Of a stretch of DNA of 64,000 bases, positions 44,047-52,680 are shown one piece after another (the stretch's first letter is position 1; every line of letters starts with the position of its first letter). The position numbers were made by a program, and so were the translations under genes. The DNA comes from Chrysoperla carnea. Lineage: Eukaryota > Arthropoda > Insecta > Neuroptera > Chrysopidae. A model generated the notes under the pieces. The model was not told where the DNA came from. It searched no databases and worked only from the letters and a program-made list of their open reading frames with translations. The stretch lies in contig NC_058342.1 in assembly GCF_905475395.1 (NCBI RefSeq), forward strand, positions 2,242,501 to 2,306,500, in the 5' to 3' direction.

Positions 44047-44535
44047 TCAACAACAAGCACCTCCGTATAAAGATCTATTAAAAAAATAATGTAATAAATA
44101 CATAATAATATTTGTGGTACAATGTTTATGTTGATAGATGCATAGAGCTTTTGATACACTGTCATTCTTATGAAGTGGTTTTCCACCATCCAAATTTTCA
44201 ATGTGGACTGCCCTTGTTGAATTTCGAATTAATTTTTTAATCCAAATTTTCTTTTCTTCACCTTTGCAGTATATTACATTATAATTAGCAATGTGTGTTA
44301 AAATGGCTGATAACTCGCAATAATCGGTGGCTCCTTGATTCCAGTATAAGCCATGGTAATTATTTGAGAGCCAAATTGCTTGTTTCTTATCCGAATCACT
44401 TAATGTGTTAAATGGAAATGGCGGTTTGAATACATAATGTCCAAAGTGGTTACCATTTGTATCCACAAAACTAAGTTCTTTAACGATGAATTCATGGTTT
44501 ACTTTGAAACCCTGTACGTCCACTATGTACGCCAT
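44047..44535 (-). CDS. Conserved Polinton-associated protein (162 aa)
   Basis: ATG at 44533-44535. Motifs: YIVDVQGF at the start, VVKEL/IVKELSFVD, YVFKPPFPF, NNYHGLYWNQG, YCKGEEKKIWIKKLI, ending in a Cys pair. I know this family from many arthropod loci. The alternation of beta-strand segments with Asp and His/Glu resembles an RNase H-fold exonuclease, but I cannot identify an active site, so the function stays open. The ATG lies one base downstream of the stop of the frame-shifted capsid tail (44537-44539), so the two genes are tightly packed. Confidence 0.65.
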   Translation of the reverse strand: MAYIVDVQGFKVNHEFIVKELSFVDTNGNHFGHYVFKPPFPFNTLSDSDKKQAIWLSNNYHGLYWNQGATDYCELSAILTHIANYNVIYCKGEEKKIWIKKLIRNSTRAVHIENLDGGKPLHKNDSVSKALCIYQHKHCTTNIIMYLLHYFFNRSLYGGACC

Positions 44536-44588
44536 TTTAAACTACTCTATTCACAATATTCGTAAGTGGATTGTATTTAAATAATCGA

Positions 44589-45665
44589 TCATGGAACACT
44601 ATACAATACGCACGACTCTGGGTGCTTCGAACAGTCAATGACAAATAGAGGTGATTTATTTATAAACGTTTCTTTATCTAGCAATGGTTCTGTTATAGAG
44701 CGTCTATAGTACGATTTTTGAAAATTACAATACATTTCATACAGTAACGCTGTTTGATTGTTTGTGTAATTTAGATTCAAATTCACATATGGGTAGGCTT
44801 CACCATTTAAATAGACTTTCAAATTTGTTATGTTACAATGGTCAAACTGACTGGAATCTTTTAAAATGTTGCGGTCACGATTTGTTTGGAAACAGATAAC
44901 AGCGTAGTTAGGACATTCTACACTAGTTTTAACACTCCATACATGTCTATCAGTTAATGGTAGTTCTGGTATAAGTAGACATTCCATTGATCGAAACCAT
45001 AACCTCAAATCATCATTTTGATTGACTAAGTTGTATAATTTGACTCGCATTTTATCAGACACTTTAACGTATGGAACACACCATTCTAATTTGTTGATTT
45101 TAATTTTAGGTTTGCTTGTTGCGACAGTTGAGGTAAAACAATTAATATCATCATTTGCACGAACAATAACGATTTCTTGCTTCATGTTTACGAAAATTTT
45201 AGGATAATCTTCAAAAAAACCCATATACATTTTCAATGGAATACGAACATTGAAGTAACCAGCAGCATTCTTTTTAAAATTTTCACCAAAGCCAGCATTC
45301 TCTAAAGCTTTACTTTGATTTTCGTTTAGGGATAGATAGTTTTTTATAGTGCTAACGATGCCTACGTTATTAATCACATCAATTACCTTACCACCAATTT
45401 CATAACGAATTTCATGAAACATAAATGATATAGCATTCGATATGAAGCTGGCTGCATTTGTAGCATCATCCTCAGTCACTTGACCTTCGATATTTAAAAC
45501 ACTTTCACTTGGTAATGTGTACAAGTCTTGTGATTGAATGCAAATTCTACTCTCATCGCTTGATTCAAATTTCGATGAATTATAAGCTTGGTGGTTGTGA
45601 TACTCTAGTCCTGTAATAACATTATCGTACTCAGGTACATTGGTCACTTCTAGTATTTCTGCCAT
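44589..45665 (-). CDS. Double-jelly-roll major capsid protein, C-terminus frame-broken
   Basis: Builds the icosahedral shell. ATG at 45663-45665; 358 codons to TGA at 44589-44591. N-terminal jelly roll with alternating beta segments (ICIQSQDLYTLPSESVLNIE, FMFHEIRYEIGGKVID). Second roll with WCVPYVKVSDKMRVKLYN, RHVWSVKTSVECPNYAVICF and VYLNGEAYPYVNLNLNY. This matches the insect double-jelly-roll Polinton capsid type. The reading ends abruptly after SKHPE. The plausible C-terminal tail (motifs HDRLFKYNPL and NIVNRVV) is in another frame, ending at TAA 44537-44539, and the join looks shortened. This copy probably makes a truncated capsid protein. Confidence 0.8.
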   Translation of the reverse strand: MAEILEVTNVPEYDNVITGLEYHNHQAYNSSKFESSDESRICIQSQDLYTLPSESVLNIEGQVTEDDATNAASFISNAISFMFHEIRYEIGGKVIDVINNVGIVSTIKNYLSLNENQSKALENAGFGENFKKNAAGYFNVRIPLKMYMGFFEDYPKIFVNMKQEIVIVRANDDINCFTSTVATSKPKIKINKLEWCVPYVKVSDKMRVKLYNLVNQNDDLRLWFRSMECLLIPELPLTDRHVWSVKTSVECPNYAVICFQTNRDRNILKDSSQFDHCNITNLKVYLNGEAYPYVNLNLNYTNNQTALLYEMYCNFQKSYYRRSITEPLLDKETFINKSPLFVIDCSKHPESCVLYSVP

Positions 45666-45919
45666 TCTTCTTCTTCTTCTTAATACAATTGAATTTTATT
45701 CGTATAACTGATTTCTTTATTTTAAACCAGCAACTAAATTTTACCCAACAATTGACCGTTTTAATTTTAAGCCAATTGATTGAAGAAATTTTCTATTTTC
45801 GTATGATAACTGTGTGTGATTTTTTATTCTATTGTTGCTCGATTGAGGTTGTTTTATGAGACGGTTTGTAGAAACACTGCCTCCGGCATAACGTGTAGGA
45901 TGATTAAATACAAAACCCA
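45666..45919. other. Intergenic stretch before the minor capsid gene
   Basis: About 250 bp, AT-rich. It contains the minus-strand sequence upstream of the capsid ATG (AAGAAGAAGAAGAATGG) and may hold its promoter. No ORF. Confidence 0.4.
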
Positions 45920-46597
45920 TTATATCTTTTTCAAGTGTAATCCAATTGTAATGTTTTCACCTCGAAAGTTAACTAATTTACCAGTTTGGTCCACTAACAT
46001 GAGCGTAATGTTGCTTATAGTTTGACAGTTGATTGGTAAATAAATAACATTCATAGGATGTATCACAATTTTATAACCTGGTGGTAGATTTGGTGAAAAA
46101 TGAAACAATGTGTGACTGATTTCATTGTTATGATATGATCCATTTGTAATATTACATTGAACATAAATTGTTTCTACAGGTAAAATATTAACTGTATTGT
46201 CACTTTCATGCCTTTTATTTGCATCTAGTTTTCGTTTATTAAATCCCAACATGCGACAAACAGAATCTGATGGTTCACAGTTTATTATCACAGTACACTT
46301 TATTTCACATTTTAATGTATTTGTATTAGCATTTATTTGTAGTGTCACCTCATCGCCTACAGCTTCTTTTAAATAACGTTCAATATCTTCAACTTCATAA
46401 GATCCTGGTGGTATTTCTATGACTTTATCATCGTAATAAAACATGTTATTGTGGCTGTGTATATTAGGTATGGAATTGTACCCTTGTAAATCTACTAGAC
46501 CCATTTCATAATTTTCATTTTTATCTAATTCAATTGGTGGAGAATAGTCTGTTGTTAAAAAAGAGCTATTCCCTGTAAAAGTAAGCATGTATGACAT
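45920..46597 (-). CDS. Minor capsid (penton-like) protein, 225 aa
   Basis: ATG at 46595-46597. All-beta composition with EKNENYEMGLVDLQGYNSIP-like opening strands, IEIPPGSYEVEDIERYLKEA, CRMLGFNKRKL, and a C-terminal PINCQTISNITLMLVDQTG segment. The PPGSYxVxDIExYL and LGF patterns fit the single-jelly-roll vertex protein of Polintons. It sits between protease and major capsid genes in the usual order. The frame is complete. Confidence 0.75.
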   Translation of the reverse strand: MSYMLTFTGNSSFLTTDYSPPIELDKNENYEMGLVDLQGYNSIPNIHSHNNMFYYDDKVIEIPPGSYEVEDIERYLKEAVGDEVTLQINANTNTLKCEIKCTVIINCEPSDSVCRMLGFNKRKLDANKRHESDNTVNILPVETIYVQCNITNGSYHNNEISHTLFHFSPNLPPGYKIVIHPMNVIYLPINCQTISNITLMLVDQTGKLVNFRGENITIGLHLKKI

Positions 46598-46634
46598 CTT
46601 GATTTTGAATGAAGTGAATACAAGACTTGCTGGT

Positions 46635-46999
46635 TTATTTATTTAATAAAAATTGTATACATAGATGTCCACAAATCGGAGTATTAAACTGTTGTTGCCT
46701 ATCAAAATTATATTGAATGTCACATCCGTTAAAATATTTAATGACTTCCACTGGCGGTCTCAAATTTCCAAAACTATCATAATAGATGACACTTCGATTG
46801 TACTTTTTATATGCCGTCCAGTGTGTGCCACTATTTTTGGATACATCATGGTTGATAATTCCTGTTTCATATTTATATGGTCTTTTGGGTAGGGTGTCAC
46901 GCATAAAAACACCACGAAAATACGGAATTTTAAATTGTTTAGCATACGCACGTAGCTCCGTATCGTAAAGTGCTCTACGTGGTAGCGTTTCAATTAGTT
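46635..46999 (-). CDS. pro: Adenain-like cysteine protease (no own start codon)
   Basis: Processes capsid proteins. The catalytic triad is visible: His in GTHWTAY (28 of the part starting at 46904), Asp in YYDSFGN (43), Cys in CGHLC (78). The frame is open upstream of Met 46904 through LPRRALYD and IPYFRGVF back to the slippery site at 46997-47003, with no ATG there. That upstream part looks like genuine protease N-terminus, so translation starting at 46904 would lose about 33 residues. Most likely made as a -1 frameshift fusion with the phospholipase-like protein. Confidence 0.85.
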
Positions 47000-47003
47000 T
47001 TTT
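46994..47003 (-). promoter_or_regulatory. Candidate -1 frameshift site, core protein to protease
   Basis: On the minus strand A AAA AAC (47003-46997) lies in the zero frame of the core protein as AAA AAC, followed at once by TAA (46996-46994). Slipping back one base enters the protease frame. A 7-bp inverted pair CACGTAG/CTACGTG (46981-46975 with 46955-46949) starts 15 nt downstream and could form the stimulatory stem; ACG/CGT pairs could extend it with a bulge. Confidence 0.6.
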
Positions 47004-47758
47004 GCTAAATATAATCCCATGCCTTTGTTGTATGGTATTAAATACAAGCCTTTACCCATTGCTATAGCTTCCATTGTTTTGTTGTGTCTTTGACTCTCAT
47101 TAAGTTGATCACGAGCACTTTTATAATTTGTAACGGCTTTAGCAATACCCGACGCTCCACCAGCCAAAGCACCTAAAGCAGAGAGTCCTGCGAATATTGG
47201 AATTAATGGAAGTAGACCACCAGACTTTGGAACTGGTATTACACGTGTGGGTGCTTTAATACGTTGACCTCGCACGGCTGCTTTTGCTATTTTTACAGCT
47301 GCTTTTAAGTCCGTTGGTTGTGATTTTTTCAATGCATTTCGTGCCTTTCGCACTGATGCTGTAAAGTTTATAGTTTTCTTTGTCTTTTTCGTCTTTTTCT
47401 TTTTTAATCCCATACCAAGTGAAGTTTTTGCCTTCATGGCGCCTGTAACGAATAAAGCGGATGCTTTTTCACCAATTGTTGAATCAGATGCTTTGGCACG
47501 TTTCCAAGCGGCTTCAGCTAATTGTTTATCTGCTAGATGACGCTCCTTTAAGTCTTTACTTTTTGAATATGCTATATCATGTACCATACAAGCCTGATCC
47601 AATGCGTTTTTTGGTTTATCACCACGCGCTAATCGTTCTGCCAGCTTAGTTCCAGGTCCACAATATTGATAAGTTGGTATGTGTAACTCAAACGGTAATT
47701 TATTTATAAGTGTGTTAACAATACCTCTTCCTTTGTGTTGTTGCTTCTGATGTGACAT
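46994..47758 (-). CDS. Phospholipase A2-like / virion core protein (254 aa)
   Basis: ATG at 47756-47758 chosen (the seven codons before it start with TTG). N-terminal PLA2-like domain with the calcium loop YCGPGT (32-37) and active pair HD with Tyr (VHDIAYS, H60, D61), as in parvovirus-type capsid phospholipases. Then a basic stretch (KKKKTKKTKK, about 119-129), Ala/Lys repeats and a hydrophobic, Gly/Ala-rich segment (about 181-207) like membrane-active adenoviral core proteins. Ends with short GxGLYL repeats. Probably helps entry through membranes and binds DNA. The stop lies on the slippery site, so a fraction may read on into the protease. Confidence 0.8.
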   Translation of the reverse strand: MSHQKQQHKGRGIVNTLINKLPFELHIPTYQYCGPGTKLAERLARGDKPKNALDQACMVHDIAYSKSKDLKERHLADKQLAEAAWKRAKASDSTIGEKASALFVTGAMKAKTSLGMGLKKKKTKKTKKTINFTASVRKARNALKKSQPTDLKAAVKIAKAAVRGQRIKAPTRVIPVPKSGGLLPLIPIFAGLSALGALAGGASGIAKAVTNYKSARDQLNESQRHNKTMEAIAMGKGLYLIPYNKGMGLYLAKN

Positions 47759-47810
47759 ACTACTAAATGATTTAAACAATTAAGTTCACATATATTTAAA
47801 TGTTTATAAA
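47759..47810. promoter_or_regulatory. 52-bp divergent promoter region
   Basis: Separates the core-protein ATG (minus) from the ATPase ATG (plus). It contains a TATA-like ATATATTTAAATG tract. Only 52 bp is available for both directions unless promoters lie within the genes. Confidence 0.5.
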
Positions 47811-48533
47811 ATGGGTTGTATTGAAATTTTAGTCTTAGTTACATTAAAAATGCGTTTTCATAAACAACAACCCGCTCTGAGTGTTGAAAATTTAATACCA
47901 GAAAATACAGACACACAAACATATCATGGTCCTCTATTTTCAGATTCACTACGAACAATAATATGTGGCCCTAGTGGTTGTGGTAAAACCAATGTTATGT
48001 TGAATTTAATTTATGATGAAAACGGTTTACGCTTTGAAAACATTTATGTGTACAGTAAATCTCTTTACCAACCGAAATATCAATTACTAGAAGAGACTTT
48101 AAAATTAGTGGAAGGGGTTGGATATTTTCCATTTAGTGATACTAGTGAAATTCTTAGTCCGAATGAAGCTCGAGAAAAAAGTCTTTTCATTTTTGATGAT
48201 GTGAGCTGTCATTCACAACAGAGAATTAGAGAATACTTTAGTATGGGCCGTCATCGAAAAATTGATTGTTTCTACCTATGTCAGAGCTACGCACGTGTTC
48301 CAAAGCATAGCATAAGGGACAATGTTAATTGCTTGGTGTTATTCAAAACGGACGAAATGAATCTAAAACACATATTCTACGATCATGTTGGCTCTGATAT
48401 GAATTTTCAAAAATTTCATGATTTATGTCGACATTGTTGGATTTCACCAAATGGATTTCTTGTAATAATGAAAAATTTCTCTTTGAATGCAGGTCGTTAT
48501 AGGAATGGATTTGATGAATTTATTGAACTGTAG
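47811..48533 (+). CDS. FtsK/HerA-type DNA packaging ATPase (240 aa)
   Basis: Powers genome packaging into the capsid. Walker A GPSGCGKT at 53-60; Walker B LFIFDDV at 125-131; CQSYARVPKHSIRDN (sensor/arginine-finger region) further on. ATG at 47811; an alternative ATG at codon 14 (MRFHKQQP) would also retain the whole domain and looks a more typical N-terminus. The size and order fit the A32-like ATPase of Polintons. The frame is intact. The only structural-module gene on the plus strand. Confidence 0.9.
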   Translation: MGCIEILVLVTLKMRFHKQQPALSVENLIPENTDTQTYHGPLFSDSLRTIICGPSGCGKTNVMLNLIYDENGLRFENIYVYSKSLYQPKYQLLEETLKLVEGVGYFPFSDTSEILSPNEAREKSLFIFDDVSCHSQQRIREYFSMGRHRKIDCFYLCQSYARVPKHSIRDNVNCLVLFKTDEMNLKHIFYDHVGSDMNFQKFHDLCRHCWISPNGFLVIMKNFSLNAGRYRNGFDEFIEL

Positions 48534-48738
48534 TGTCACCAATACTTTATGTGTTTTTTCAGATTCATAATAATAATTTTTTTCTGTAAATTTTTTTTAA
48601 TGTAAATTTTAATCATTAATAAATACAAAAAAAAATTATTTTTAAGATTTTTATTAACTAAAACCTTACATTACATCGTAAACAATAACAATAAAATATA
48701 TATATCTTGTAGTAATAAAATTCAATATAGGAATGATT

Positions 48739-49047
48739 TTAAAATAATGCTTGACTTTCTTCTTCGATGTCAACACAATCTTCGTTAACATCATCTTCGA
48801 ATAGGCGCAGCGTTAATTGGTGACTTCTTCCAATTTTCTCCTCCACCATTAAATACCCCGGTTTTGTGTTAAATAATTTAATCATGTTGTCCGTCAACAC
48901 TGCAAACCTAGATGGTAGAAAAACTCCCTCGTTTTCTGTACCATCTAGGCTTATATCCAGTGAAACTTTTATTGATGGCCCATGTTTCGTTAGAATCCGC
49001 TCCATTTTTAGTATTTTTAATTTTTTTTTCAGTGGTAAGTCGTCCAT
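48739..49047 (-). CDS. Small Polinton-associated protein (102 aa)
   Basis: ATG at 49045-49047 (MDDLPLKKKLKIL); the longer frame starts with GTG. Motifs KMERILTKHGPSIKVSLD, GVFLPSRFAVLTDNMI and GYLMVEEKIGRSHQLTLRLF. A compact alpha/beta protein with an acidic tail (EDDVNEDCVDIEEE). I recognise the family as recurrent in insect Polintons but know no function. Confidence 0.6.
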   Translation of the reverse strand: MDDLPLKKKLKILKMERILTKHGPSIKVSLDISLDGTENEGVFLPSRFAVLTDNMIKLFNTKPGYLMVEEKIGRSHQLTLRLFEDDVNEDCVDIEEESQALF

Positions 49048-49229
49048 TTTTATGCATGGTCGCACTAATCAACTATCTAATAATTTTAAATCTGCTCTAT
49101 TCATTTTGATTAATATTATGAATATTTAATGAAAACTGATATTACCGTAATGTCGAGCGCCTTTTTTATATGATTACCACCACTCCAAAAATCCCCCCAC
49201 CAGCAGAAATTATTATCTAATCTCATAAC

Positions 49230-49890
49230 ACGTGTAAAATTATTTTAAGATCTAATGCGATTCAAACAAGTTTAAACATGTTCAAACAAGTTTGAACATG
49301 TATTTTTATTCAAACAAGTTTGAACTTGTAGCAGGATGATGATATCATATTTTTCAAGGTCAAGTCTATTTCAACATATTCTTGAAAATTGCTGACTAAT
49401 GCACACGTGTAAAATTATTTTAAGATCAAAGTCCATTCAAACAAGTTTGAACATGTATTTTTATCATGTAAATTTCAAGTGTCATATTACATCGCTGATT
49501 CAATAAAAAAAATATTAACATCCGGTCACGTGTCTTGACACATGTAAAATTATTTTAAGTCGATTCAAACAAGTTTGAACTTGTAACAAGATGATGATAT
49601 CATATTTATCTAGGTCAAATCTATTTCAACATATTCTTGAAAATTGCTGACTAATGTACACGTGTAAAATTATTTTAAGATCAAAGTCCATTCAAACAAG
49701 TTTGAACATGTATTTTTATTATGTAAATTTCAAGTGTCATATTACACTGCTGATTCAATAAAAAAAATATTAACATCCGGTCACGTGTAAAATTATTTCA
49801 AACAAGTTTGAACTTGTAACAGGATGATGATATCATATTTTTCAAGGTCTAATCTATTTCAACATATTCTTGAGAATTGCTGACTAATGT
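49230..49890. repeat. Palindrome-rich tandem repeats (about 240 bp period) near the Polinton right end
   Basis: Long units recur with starts near 49312, 49566 and 49799, marked by CAAACAAGTTTGAACTTGTA. Each carries short palindromes: TTCAAACAAGTTTGAA, ATGATATCAT and CACGTG, plus GTGTAAAATTATTTTAAG. Each full unit also includes a second palindrome block ending GAACATG. Likely terminal or replication-related sequence of the element. Confidence 0.75.
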
Positions 49891-50320
49891 CAACGTCCCG
49901 CCCCCCGTTCACTCTCCGCCACTATTGGTCAAAGCCAATGACGTCATCAATGCTTAGGCAGCCATTATTCTCCTCCACCACACCTCCCGACGCCATCTTG
50001 ATTTACTATTGGTCAATGACGTCATCCAACTTCCGAGGTTTCCAACATTCACCTAGGTTTGCCCTTTTTTGAAAAGTGTACCATCCAACTGGGCCAAAAC
50101 GTACATGATGTCAACGTCCCGCCCCCCGTTCACTCCCCACCACTATTGGTCAAGCCCCGTTTATGTCATCCCTCACCCCCACCACACCTCCCAACGCCAT
50201 CTTGATTTTACAGCGCTACTATTGGTCAATGACGTCATCTATCCCCTCCAACTTCACATTCAACCGAGGTTTCCAACATTCACCTAGGTTTGCCCTTTTT
50301 GGAAAAGTGTACCATTCTTT
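49890..50320. repeat. Two 221-bp GC-rich repeats with inverted CCAAT and CRE motifs
   Basis: Unit 1 starts at 49890 and unit 2 at 50111 (both TCAACGTCCCGCCCCCCG). Perfect TGACGTCA occurs at 49939-49946, 50017-50024 and 50230-50237, and a degraded copy (TTATGTCA) near 50161. The copies at 50017 and 50230 sit in ATTGGTCAATGACGTCATC. Both units end in CACCTAGGTTTGCCC and AAAGTGTACCAT. GC is much higher than surroundings. Candidate promoter or terminal region. Confidence 0.75.
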
Positions 50321-50625
50321 TGTGCCAGGATCCCTGTGACTATACTACTTCTATAGTTGTCAATATCAGCAAGAGTTGTTTTTGTTATTCTTTTTATGTA
50401 TTGGTACAACTATTACTATTTTTAGAACATTTGGGAAATACAGTATTCTATGCTCTTATTTATTTTATCACTGAATTATTGAACTACCAACGGGTAGTGC
50501 ATTAAAGCCTGTCAAATATTTGTTTGGTAATTTAGGTATTTTATAATAGATTGCGTATTTATCTGTTGGCAATATGAACATTGAATTTACCATATATACG
50601 TCACAAAAAAAAGTAATTAAATAAA
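50320..50625. other. Unassigned AT-rich interval
   Basis: No coding or repeat signal beyond low-complexity ORFs (antisense pairs near 50290-50752). Confidence 0.4.
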
Positions 50626-50790
50626 TAGCTTTGGTGGGCTGGTGTAGTGCATGGTATATGCATGAAGGAGGTGCACTCAGCCTCTGCAAATAGAGGAGCT
50701 GATAAGAGAAATTATCAGCGGAAAAGGTAGTATACCACAAATGTGGTATCAAAATGGGCTCTATAGTGTCCTCCGTGGACAGCCAATATA
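50626..50790. other. Cluster of stem-loops, structured-RNA or SINE-like candidate
   Basis: Five consecutive hairpins in about 150 bp: AGTGC/GCACT (50646-50676), CCTCT/AGAGG (50681-50696), GCTGATAA/TTATCAGC (50698-50719), ATACCACA/TGTGGTAT (50732-50749) and GTCC/GGAC (50768-50780) inside GGCT/AGCC. I do not recognise a known RNA; box A/B of tRNA-SINEs are not evident. Confidence 0.45.
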
Positions 50791-51415
50791 ACTTTACTTA
50801 ACCTTTTAACCCCAGGTTGTAATTACGAGAAAAATTTACAAATAAATTCACCTAAAATGAATTGAGTAACGTAGAATTTAAAATTTATAATGAGTCGGAA
50901 TTATTTTTAATATAATTGGCCTTATTTCCACTTTGATATTTATGCAACTTCATGTTTGTGTACAGTTTACACAGAAGAATATGAACGTGTACACATGTTT
51001 AAACTATAGAGCAATTACATAGTTTCTTTGGTCGTTATTTATGTTTAAACATTTACTTTATTCCAAGTTAATCAAGCGCAATTAATTATTCCAAAAGTTT
51101 TGTATATTCGTTCACTTTTGCGTGTACCATAACGCGTACAGACTTTTTTGTAGTTTTAATTTAATACTTTTCGATATTGGAAGAGTTTCTCCGGAAGTAA
51201 ATGTCATATTGATGTTGCTGTATAAGTACGGGTACTAAACTTGCATCATCGTCTCTAAATTAACATTGCGCCAAAGGTTATACATGCATATTCCTTCAAC
51301 ATCCATATCGAGTTTGAAATTATATTAAAAAGGTTTGCCGAATGTACTTTAAAGTTTAGGTTCATAAATAGAAACAGCCCCTACAAATTATAGATGATCT
51401 GATACATTTCTAATG
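50791..51415. other. Unassigned AT-rich interval
   Basis: No ORF, repeat or RNA recognised up to the Gypsy target-site duplication. Confidence 0.4.
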
Positions 51416-51419
51416 AAGA

Positions 51420-51661
51420 TGTAGTGAACAATTTATATCACAAAAAAAACTATTTGTTGTAGTGTAATCTATTGCATATATTTTACTTGTATATGTTTTC
51501 TATCTCTGTTTGAGTAATATAAAACGATATTGGTTTTTTTTTTTTTTTTTAGAATTGTCTAGAATTCTAGAAAATTCTATAGTATTTTAAAATTACATTT
51601 GTTTTTAAGAAAGTTCTAGAGAATGATCAAAGGTTGTTGCTGTTACCACAGTTGCCCTACA
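51420..51661 (-). repeat. 3' LTR of the CsRn1-like element, shortened
   Basis: Matches 55649-56081 at both ends but lacks about 190 bp of the middle (after ACTATTTGTT), so the LTRs are 242 and 433 bp. A purine-rich tract (minus strand AGGAGGGGGGTATA) directly adjoins at 51662-51676. Confidence 0.85.
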
Positions 51662-51685
51662 TATACCCCCCTCCTAGCGTAGCGA

Positions 51686-52680
51686 TTAAGAAGCAAAATA
51701 AATATATTCTTTGAAACGCGTTGGAAATGCGACGTGTCGTCCTGAACGTGTCTTTTTCGTTTCCGTGAGTTCTGGTTGTGTGGCCGTTTGTAGGGGTGTT
51801 TGCGTTATTGTAAGTTGGATCTCTGTTCGTTTGTCATCTTTCAGTGTTGAATCGTCGTGAAAAATATATGCTGGTTTGATGCGACCGATTGCAATCATTT
51901 TGTCTTGTCCGTTGAGTGAAATTTTGAAATTCTTTTTGTTCGCTCAATTACTGCGTGTGGACCAGAATATTGAGGTTCGAGTGGTTTTTTAGTACGATCG
52001 ATTCGGACAAAGACGTGGCTGCACGTTTTTAAATCAGGATGCATGTAAATGTTTCTTTTATTGTCGTGTAGAGTTGGTTTAATTTTTATCTTGCGCATGT
52101 GCTCTTGTAATTGCCGTATGAATTCGATTGGTGAATCGTTGTCATTTCGGGACTCGACTATGAATTGTCCCGGAATACGAAGAGCAGTTCCAAAAGTTAA
52201 TTCGGCGGTCGACATGTTTAGGTCTTTTATTGTAGTTGTGCGTAATCCGAGTAGAACGGTTGGTAGAATTGAGCACCAGTTTCCATTCAAGTGGCATTTG
52301 ATAGCTGTTTTTAAACTCCTATTCCATCGTTCTATTTTACCGTTAGATGCCGGATGATACGCCAATGTTGGTTTATGTTCAATCCCAAGTAGTCGGGTAA
52401 GTTCTTTGAATAACGAACTTTCAAACTGTGAACCACGGTAGTTATGGCCATACCTGCTGATCCAGTAGGTGTAAATAGCGTTTGCGACGGTGTCTGCGTT
52501 GATGTCTGGCGTTGGAGCCGCTTCTATCCATCTTGATGTACGGTCTATCATAGTAACACAGTAACGATTTCCTTGTGAGGTTGGCAGCGGTTCGATGATG
52601 TCTATATTGACATGTGAAAATCTTGTGTCTGGAATTTTGAATTCTGTTGGTGGAGAGCGTGTGTGTCGATGAACTTTCAC
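51686..52680 (-). pseudogene. pol: CsRn1-like integrase and pol C-terminus
   Basis: The first Asp region is kept (HVNIDIIEPLPTSQGNRYC). The second catalytic region is damaged: ISRYGHNYRGSQFESS lacks the expected Asp and shows a small deletion. The Glu region HPASNGKIERWNRSLK is present. The C-terminus (DLKTCSHVFVRIDR, PQYSGPHAVIE) is followed by a frame change near 51898 into RSGRHVAFPTRFKEY. Non-functional integrase. Confidence 0.8.

Larger units (their letters stand above)
36750..50320. mobile_element. Polinton/Maverick (adintovirus-like) element, left end truncated
   Basis: A contiguous set of Polinton hallmark genes: protein-primed polymerase B, retroviral-type integrase, double-jelly-roll capsid, minor capsid, adenain-like protease and packaging ATPase, plus Polinton-associated small proteins. 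The left end breaks inside the polymerase at a LINE fragment. The right flank carries palindromic and CRE-rich tandem repeats. Terminal inverted repeats and the 6-bp target duplication could not be defined, so the right boundary is approximate. Damage is limited to the polymerase N-terminus and the capsid C-terminus, suggesting a fairly young copy. Confidence 0.9.

Noticed and set aside
46937..46981. H-type pseudoknot downstream of the Polinton slippery site
   Set aside because: ATACG/CGTAT pairing with the 7-bp stem leaves no linker to cross the stem, so it is sterically unlikely. Only the simple stem is retained as a possibility.
36750..50320. Defined terminal inverted repeats and 6-bp target duplication of the Polinton
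   Set aside because: The left end is lost, and the right repeats have no partner in the window; the relic motifs at 4.46 kb are in direct, not inverted, orientation.
50690..50725. Hammerhead ribozyme
   Set aside because: CTGATAAGAGAAA resembles the core, but the required CTGATGA and GAAA blocks around a proper stem II are not present in order.
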